Shown piece by piece: positions 58,433 to 64,000 of a stretch of DNA of 64,000 nucleotides; the first letter of the stretch is position 1; every line of letters starts with the position of its first letter. Where the stretch lies: contig DDSP01000067.1 of NCBI GenBank assembly GCA_002343445.1, positions 21,559 through 85,558 on the forward strand, written 5' to 3'. The notes under the pieces are model-generated. The model searched no databases. It saw only the letters and a program-made list of their open reading frames with translations, and was not told the origin of the DNA. The stretch comes from Chthonomonas sp. UBA2387 (lineage in GTDB: Bacteria > Armatimonadota > Fimbriimonadia > Fimbriimonadales > Fimbriimonadaceae). Both the position numbers and the translations under genes were made by a program.

Positions 58433-58750
58433 ATGAGGAAACTCGCGATCATCATCGGCGTCTTTGGGTTCACCGTCGGCAGCTTCGGCCTCGCCACCTT
58501 CGGGCCCGTTTTCAACAAGACCTACGACGTCAAGGACGGCTCCCCCCTCAAGAAGGCGCAATGCGGCGTTTGCCACGCCGGCGCCAAGGGTGGCAAGCTC
58601 AACGCCTACGGCCAAGACCTGCAGAAGGCCATGGCCAGCGCCAAGTCCAAGAAACTCACGGCCGAGATTCTGAAGTCGGTCGAGGGCCTCGACTCGAACA
58701 AGGACGGCGTCAAGAACGGCGACGCCATCAAGGCCGGTAAGCTTCCCTAG
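58433..58750 (+). CDS. Small mono-heme cytochrome c-like protein
   Basis: A 105-residue protein with a hydrophobic N-terminal segment (residues 3-22, signal or anchor), one CxxCH heme site (CGVCH) and a C-terminal calcium-loop-like D-x-N-x-D-G-V (LDSNKDGVKNGD). No other Cys. It precedes a multiheme cytochrome with a terminator between, so it may be an electron partner made in larger amount. GGAGAT ribosome site 10 bases before the ATG. Confidence 0.75.
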   Translation: MRKLAIIIGVFGFTVGSFGLATFGPVFNKTYDVKDGSPLKKAQCGVCHAGAKGGKLNAYGQDLQKAMASAKSKKLTAEILKSVEGLDSNKDGVKNGDAIKAGKLP

Positions 58751-58779
58751 CGTTTGCGCGTGAAGGTAAGACCCACAGA

Positions 58780-58817
58780 GGGCCGGATCGCGCAAAGCAT
58801 CCGGCCCGTCTTGTTAT
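58780..58817 (+). terminator. Rho-independent terminator
   Basis: GGGCCGGAT/ATCCGGCCC stem (58780-58788 with 58799-58807), 10-base loop, then GTCTTGTTA. It lies 30 bases after the mono-heme gene and before the multiheme gene, and may be partial. Confidence 0.75.
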
Positions 58818-58834
58818 GTGAAGAGGTGCGGTAA

Positions 58835-60346
58835 ATGGCATTCAAGTTCCGAAGGAGACTACCCGACGCTTTCTACAACCCGACGTCGTACGTTGGGATG
58901 ACGATCTTCGCACTCAGTCTGTGCATGATCCTCTTCCTGTACGTGCTCGACGCCGTTGCGGGAGGCGGCAACGCCTACATGGGTCTGATCACGTGGATCT
59001 TCCTGCCCGGCGTCATGATCTTCGGTCTCGCGGTGGCCATCGTGGGCCTCATTCGAACCGCCAAGCGCATCAAACGAGGCGAAGCCGCCAAGCTTCTGCC
59101 AATCCTCGACTTCAACGATCGGAAGCACCGAACGGCCTTCTCGATGTTCCTTTTCGGGGGGCTGTTCCTCATGCTCCTCTCCGGCTTCGGCAGCTATCAG
59201 GCGTACGAGTACACCGAGTCCACCAAATTCTGCGGCGAGACGTGCCACAGCGTGATGAAGCCCGAGTACGTGGCTTACCAGCACTCGCCTCACGCCAACG
59301 TCAAGTGCGCCGAATGCCACATCGGGTCGGGCGCGGATTGGTACGTCAAGTCCAAGATCTCAGGCTCGTACCAGGTCTATTCGGTGCTGTTCAACAAGTT
59401 CAGCCGCCCCATCGAAACGCCCGTCCACAACCTGCGCCCCGCGAAGGAAACGTGCGAGCACTGCCACTGGCCGAGCCACTTCTACAGCCAAAAGCTGCTC
59501 GACAAGACGTACTACCTCTCCGACGAGGACAACTCCGAGGGGCAGTTCAGCATGCTCATGAAGATCGGCGGCACCGAACAAGGCGCCTCCGAGGGCATCC
59601 ACGCCCACATGTATATCGACAACGAGATCAGCTACATCGCGACGGACCGACAGCGTCAGATCATCCCCTACGTCGAATCGAAGGACAAGAACGGCAAGGT
59701 GACGATCTACCGCAACATGGACCTGATGCCCCCGACCGAGCTCGAACTCAAGAAAGGCGAGAAGCGGATCGTGGACTGCATCGACTGCCACAACCGGCCC
59801 TCGCACCAGTACCGTCCACCCGAGACCACGATCAACAAAGCCCTCGCCAGCGGCTCCATCTCGACCAAGCTGCCCGAAATCAAGATGGTGGCCGCCGAGG
59901 CCCTGGAGAAGGAATACAAGACGGAAGGTGAGGCGCTCCAGGCCATCCAAGCGGACGTGGACAAGTACTACCGCGAGAACTACGCCGACCGCTACGAGGG
60001 CATGAAAGGCGACATCCAGAAGGCCATCGCCTCGATCCAGAACATCTTCCGCACCAACTACTTCCCCGAAATGAAGGTGAGCTGGAAGGGCTATCCCGAC
60101 AACCTCAACCACCTGCACTCGCGGGGCTGCTTCCGCTGCCACACAGGCAAGCACGTGAGCGAAGATGGCAAGGTGATCGGCAACGACTGCCAAACCTGCC
60201 ACACGATCCTTTCGCAGAAGCCCCCCGGACTGGAGCGCGAGACCGACGTCAAGGGCTTGGTGTTCAAGCACCCGATCGATATCGGTGACGCCTGGAAAGA
60301 GGGCATGTGCATGGACTGCCACGGCCCGCCCGCCAAGGAAGAGTGA
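58835..60346 (+). CDS. NapC/NirT-like membrane cytochrome c with seven heme sites
   Basis: A 503-residue protein with two N-terminal spans (about residues 20-45 and 50-75) and a third near 100-120 anchoring a periplasmic multiheme domain. Heme sites: CGETCH (C-x3-CH, as in this family), CAECH, CEHCH, CIDCH, CFRCH, CQTCH and CMDCH. The block VMKPEYVAYQHSPHANVKCAECHIGSGADW marks the NapC/NirT group that passes quinol electrons to periplasmic reductases. Partner reductase not in the window. It shares a terminator-separated unit with the mono-heme cytochrome. Confidence 0.9.
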   Translation: MAFKFRRRLPDAFYNPTSYVGMTIFALSLCMILFLYVLDAVAGGGNAYMGLITWIFLPGVMIFGLAVAIVGLIRTAKRIKRGEAAKLLPILDFNDRKHRTAFSMFLFGGLFLMLLSGFGSYQAYEYTESTKFCGETCHSVMKPEYVAYQHSPHANVKCAECHIGSGADWYVKSKISGSYQVYSVLFNKFSRPIETPVHNLRPAKETCEHCHWPSHFYSQKLLDKTYYLSDEDNSEGQFSMLMKIGGTEQGASEGIHAHMYIDNEISYIATDRQRQIIPYVESKDKNGKVTIYRNMDLMPPTELELKKGEKRIVDCIDCHNRPSHQYRPPETTINKALASGSISTKLPEIKMVAAEALEKEYKTEGEALQAIQADVDKYYRENYADRYEGMKGDIQKAIASIQNIFRTNYFPEMKVSWKGYPDNLNHLHSRGCFRCHTGKHVSEDGKVIGNDCQTCHTILSQKPPGLERETDVKGLVFKHPIDIGDAWKEGMCMDCHGPPAKEE

Positions 60347-60381
60347 CGGCCGAGCCCTCGGGTTCTGGCCAGACGCGCGGG

Positions 60382-60387
60382 TAACCT
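60382..60387 (+). promoter_or_regulatory. -10 box of a leaderless promoter
   Basis: TAACCT ends 7 bases before the ATG at 60395. Confidence 0.5.
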
Positions 60388-60394
60388 TCGGGCC

Positions 60395-61516
60395 ATGCTC
60401 GACCCGCGCGTCACTGGCCTCGCCAACCTCATCTGCGACCATTCGATCAAGCTCGGCACCGAAGACCGCGTGCTCGTCCACGCGTTCGACATCCCAGCCG
60501 AGGCCGTCGCCGAGGTCGTGCGGGCCGTCCAGGCCAGGGGCAGCGCCGTGCAGGTCCGGCTGGAAAGCAACCTGGTCAAGCGGCAGATCCTTCACGGGCT
60601 GACCGACGCCACCGTGGACCTGATCGCCTCGACCGAGCTGGCCGAGATGAAGGAGATGACGGCCTACATCGCCCTGCGCGGCGGCGACAACTACTCGATG
60701 AACGCCGACGTCCCTACGGAGAACATGGCCCTGTGGCAGCGTAAGTACGGCAAACCCGTGGTGCTGGAGACCCGCGTTCCGAACACCAAGTGGGTCGTCA
60801 TGCGGTGGCCCAGCCACGGCATGGCGCAGCAGGCCTCGATGAGCACGCCCGCGTTCGAGGACTTCTACTTCAAGGTGTGCGTCGCCGACTACCCACGCAT
60901 GCAGGAAGCGTGCAAGCCGCTCAAGGACCTGATGGACGCCACCGACCGCGTTCGGCTGGTCGGCCCCGGAACCGACCTCTCGTTTTCGATCAAGGGCATC
61001 GGTTGCGTGCCGTGCTGCGGCGAGGCCAACATCCCCGACGGCGAGTGCTTCTCTTGCCCCGTCCGCGACTCGGTGAACGGCGTCGTCCACTACAACACGG
61101 TATCGCTCTACCAAGGGACAGAGTTCAAGGACATCCGGTTCGTGGTGAAGGATGGGCGCATCGTCGAAGCCGAAGCGGGCGCGAACACTTCCAAACTCAA
61201 CGAGATTCTGGACACCGACGAGGGCGCGCGCTACTTCGGCGAGTGGTCACTCGGCTTCAACCCGCACGTGCTGCACCCCATGAAGGACACGTTGTTCGAC
61301 GAGAAGATCGCGGGCTCGTTCCACCTAACCCCCGGCAACGCCTACACCGGCCCTGGCGGCAACGGCAACAAGTCGGCCATCCACTGGGACATCGTGCTGA
61401 TCCAGCGCCCCGAGTATGGCGGCGGCGAGATCTGGTTCGACGACCGGCTCATCCGCAAGGATGGGCTGTTCGTGATCCCTGAACTCGAGGGCCTGAACCC
61501 CGACCGGTTGGGCTAA
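60395..61516 (+). CDS. M29 family aminopeptidase
   Basis: A 373-residue metallo-aminopeptidase of the AmpS/thermophilic type (M29). Metal-site blocks: GEANIPDGECFSCPVRDSVNGVV (first Glu), FGEWSLGFNPHVLHPMKDTLFDEKIAGSFHLTPGNAY (second Glu and His ligands) and SAIHWDIVL (last His and Asp). It is cytosolic, without a signal. Seven Cys, including CVPCCGE, are unusual for the family. Single gene. Confidence 0.9.
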   Translation: MLDPRVTGLANLICDHSIKLGTEDRVLVHAFDIPAEAVAEVVRAVQARGSAVQVRLESNLVKRQILHGLTDATVDLIASTELAEMKEMTAYIALRGGDNYSMNADVPTENMALWQRKYGKPVVLETRVPNTKWVVMRWPSHGMAQQASMSTPAFEDFYFKVCVADYPRMQEACKPLKDLMDATDRVRLVGPGTDLSFSIKGIGCVPCCGEANIPDGECFSCPVRDSVNGVVHYNTVSLYQGTEFKDIRFVVKDGRIVEAEAGANTSKLNEILDTDEGARYFGEWSLGFNPHVLHPMKDTLFDEKIAGSFHLTPGNAYTGPGGNGNKSAIHWDIVLIQRPEYGGGEIWFDDRLIRKDGLFVIPELEGLNPDRLG

Positions 61517-61698
61517 CGGAGCGACGCGGCAACGCCCAGAGCGACCGCGCTAGCGACCAGGGCAACCAACAGGAGTCGAAGGCCTTTGTAGGACTTGCGG
61601 TTGACCGCGGTGAGGACGACCAAGAGTACGGTGGTTGCGCCAGCCGCAAAGATCGTCAAGACCAGCAGAACATAGAGCACCTCGCTTCCCTGAGGCAT
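61513..61698 (-). CDS. Small membrane protein
   Basis: A 61-residue protein with two hydrophobic spans (about residues 8-31 and 39-58) joined by a basic loop (NRKSYKG). It overlaps the convergent aminopeptidase stop by 4 bases. Unknown function; the base pattern and start context (CATAGT 5 bases before the ATG) support a real gene. Confidence 0.5.
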   Translation of the reverse strand: MPQGSEVLYVLLVLTIFAAGATTVLLVVLTAVNRKSYKGLRLLLVALVASAVALGVAASLR

Positions 61699-61782
61699 GG
61701 GGCACTATGGCACGAATCGCGATCATAGCTCCGCCGGCCCGACGGCTGGCAGTCGGCGGGACTTGGCAGCGTATCGGCCGGG

Positions 61783-62037
61783 CTAGAACCAGCCTTTCTT
61801 CTGGATCGCGTAGTCGTCGTAGAATTGCTGGTCGGACTTGGTGAGGTAGATGATGCCTTCGACCAAACCAATGATGCTCGACACGGTGCCACAGGTGACG
61901 AGCGTGACGACCAGCATGATGATGCCTTCTTTGTTGAATCCCAGGATGAACTTGTGGACACCGAGATACCCGAGGAGGATGCCGCACACGCCGGCGGCGA
62001 TCTTCTTCGATGCGAATTCCTGCATGGAGGGTTCCAT
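61783..62037 (-). CDS. TM2-domain membrane protein
   Basis: An 84-residue protein with the TM2 fold: KKIAAGVCGILLGYLGVHKFILGFNKEGIIMLVVTLVTCG, where G-x-x-G-x-H-x-F-x-L-G is the family signature, followed by a second span (SSIIGLVEGIIYL) and DQQFYDDYAIQKKGWF. Function unknown. ATG at 62037 sits 7 bases after TAACCT; the second ATG (62025) is an alternative. Confidence 0.85.
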   Translation of the reverse strand: MEPSMQEFASKKIAAGVCGILLGYLGVHKFILGFNKEGIIMLVVTLVTCGTVSSIIGLVEGIIYLTKSDQQFYDDYAIQKKGWF

Positions 62038-62044
62038 GCGCGGC

Positions 62045-62050
62045 AGGTTA
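62045..62050 (-). promoter_or_regulatory. -10 box of a leaderless promoter
   Basis: TAACCT on the minus strand ends 7 bases before the ATG at 62037. Confidence 0.45.
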
Positions 62051-62136
62051 CCGCCTCCTTCAGCGGTTCTGTGCAACTTTTTCGGCCCGATTTCACGAGG
62101 CTCCCCCGGCGCGACGGGCCGCGACCTTCGGTGTGC

Positions 62137-62142
62137 TAACCT
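62137..62142 (+). promoter_or_regulatory. -10 box of a leaderless promoter
   Basis: TAACCT ends 6 bases before the ATG at 62149. Confidence 0.45.
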
Positions 62143-62148
62143 CATGCC

Positions 62149-63009
<861 letters not shown>

Positions 63010-63097
63010 GTGCTGGGCTGGGGTCTGGCTGGAGTTAGAGCCCACATCTGCTTGCCGACGACCTGCCGACCACCTGCCAACGGACCCCAAATGAGAT

Positions 63098-63119
63098 GCG
63101 CCCCGGCGAACCGGGGCGC
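63098..63119 (-). terminator. Hairpin, probable terminator of the prepilin-like gene
   Basis: GCGCCCCGG/CCGGGGCGC stem (63098-63106 with 63111-63119) with a CGAA tetraloop; on the minus strand a T-containing stretch follows, about 28 bases past the stop of the prepilin-like gene. Confidence 0.55.
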
Positions 63120-63147
63120 GTGAAGAGGCAGGGAGCGAAGTCGGCGA

Positions 63148-64000
63148 CTACCAGATGCAGGGGAAGCCCCAGCCGCCGCCCTGACAGTAGCCGTAGTACC
63201 ACTGCCACGGGTTGGAGACCGTCCGGCGATCGAAGAACACGTTCTCGTACCACTTGATGCCGCCCTTCTTGACCGTCTGCGCGTGGCCGTCGAGGTAGGC
63301 CATCGGCGAGACGCCGTTGAAGCGGTATCGCGGGTGAGCCGCGCATTCCCAAGCGCCGTCCGTGCTGCTCGTGCAGTCGCTGTCGAACACCGCGCTGTAC
63401 ACGATGGTGCCGGGGGTGTAGACGTCTACGCCGTCGCGTTGGAGCGTGCTGACGTCGCCAGCCGTGCCCAGAATCGAGCCGACCCACATCTGCTGCCAGT
63501 CGTGGAACCACGGGTAGCTCCAGTCGGATGCGTTGGCGCCCTTCTCCATGATCATGACCTTCTTGGCCACGTCTTCGATGGCGCTTTGGCCGACCGTGGA
63601 GTTGGCCGGACCGTCAACCGCGCCGGCATGTCCGTAGTTGTTGGCGAAGATGCCGTGGTTGACGCCGTAGCTGTGGCCTCCGGCCTGATCCGCGCCGATC
63701 GCCTTGGGGTAGCTCGGGGAGCGGAAGATGCCGTCCTTGCCCCAGCTTTGGTCGCCCGCCGCCGTCGCGACTCGGTCGCCGCTCTTCACGTAGGGGTAGA
63801 CCATGCCGTACCACTGGATGTGGGGAGTGGCCCAACCGCCGGTCTCGGCTTGAGGATAGACGTCGTCGTAATCGCCTTGGTACATGATGATGCCGAGCGC
63901 GATTTGCTTGACGTTGGACAGGGAAACGGCCTTCTTCGCAGCGGTCTTGGCTTGCGCGTAGACCGGGAAGAGCATGGCCGCCAGAATCGCGATGATCGCG
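63148..64000 (-). CDS. Prepilin-like protein, 5' end beyond window
   Basis: The minus-strand frame is open through the right edge and reads AIIAILAAMLFPVYAQAKTA, the hydrophobic start helix of type IV prepilin-like proteins; the G-F-T-L-I-E peptidase site lies outside the window. Then comes NVKQIALGIIMYQGDYDDVYPQ, as in the DUF1559-related prepilin-like proteins common in Armatimonadota and Planctomycetes, and a C-terminal domain with W-x-P-H-I-Q-W and S-P-M-A-Y-L-D-G-H motifs. It is probably a secreted pseudopilin-type protein. Start and first ~15 residues not visible. Confidence 0.85.
   Translation of the reverse strand, partial: AIIAILAAMLFPVYAQAKTAAKKAVSLSNVKQIALGIIMYQGDYDDVYPQAETGGWATPHIQWYGMVYPYVKSGDRVATAAGDQSWGKDGIFRSPSYPKAIGADQAGGHSYGVNHGIFANNYGHAGAVDGPANSTVGQSAIEDVAKKVMIMEKGANASDWSYPWFHDWQQMWVGSILGTAGDVSTLQRDGVDVYTPGTIVYSAVFDSDCTSSTDGAWECAAHPRYRFNGVSPMAYLDGHAQTVKKGGIKWYENVFFDRRTVSNPWQWYYGYCQGGGWGFPCIW

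Overview
The window most likely comes from a diderm, high-GC bacterium of the Armatimonadota, probably Fimbriimonadia. This is inferred from the mix of content: Lipid A genes (lpxA, lpxB), a HspR-controlled DnaJ, a DUF1800 protein, and at the right edge a prepilin-like protein of the type abundant in that phylum. No rRNA is present, so the assignment is an inference.

Region 1 (1 to about 18,790) is an accessory island. On the minus strand it holds the start of a SNF2-family helicase, RmuC, a membrane-anchored unknown and the first ~165 codons of a DUF499-type ATPase. These look like remains of a defence cassette. An IS3-family element, with a broken orfB, sits right upstream of the DUF499 fragment, and a tail of a tyrosine recombinase lies at 2251-2400. 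The most interesting part is 6.85-13.6 kb: an ECF-like sigma factor, an anti-sigma-like protein and a large CHAT-like protein in one overlapping operon. It is flanked by two small genes, one secreted, that share the same ECF-type promoter (GAAAC, then TGTCTA at identical spacing). The CHAT-like domain keeps the Cys block but seems to lack the usual His. Two large serine recombinases follow, the second with two frame disruptions, and its 3' end runs into the antisense strand of tRNA-Gln(CUG) at 18,720-18,793. That tRNA is probably the island boundary.

Region 2 (18.8-30.8 kb) carries housekeeping and cell-surface genes: a GAF/PAS histidine kinase, a family 9 glycosyltransferase, Aat, DinB-like proteins, a DUF1800 protein, a ferritin-like protein, a serine hydrolase, a surface-carbohydrate protein and an overlapping trio around an HTTM membrane protein.

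Region 3 (30.8-38.6 kb) is core: rpsB-tsf-pyrH-frr-uppS, then fabZ-lpxA-lpxB, then a DnaJ-hspR operon preceded by a HAIR-type operator overlapping the -10 box. Translation, UMP supply, undecaprenyl phosphate and lipid A genes are thus in one directional block.

Region 4 (38.6-64 kb) contains a secretin-N-like exported protein convergent with a MacB-type efflux operon (TolC-like, MFP, permease, ATPase); an E2/amidotransferase/biotinyl-domain/aldolase operon; an HxlR-type regulator with an HD protein and a divergent glyoxalase-like gene; purA; a C39-like peptidase; a MntA/HepT toxin-antitoxin pair; a UvrD/PcrA helicase; a mono-heme and a seven-heme cytochrome c; an M29 aminopeptidase; a Tat-exported TIM-barrel protein; and a partial prepilin-like gene.

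Many genes here have a TANNNT -10 box ending only 6-7 nt before the start codon and no Shine-Dalgarno, which suggests widespread leaderless transcription. No CRISPR array was seen.
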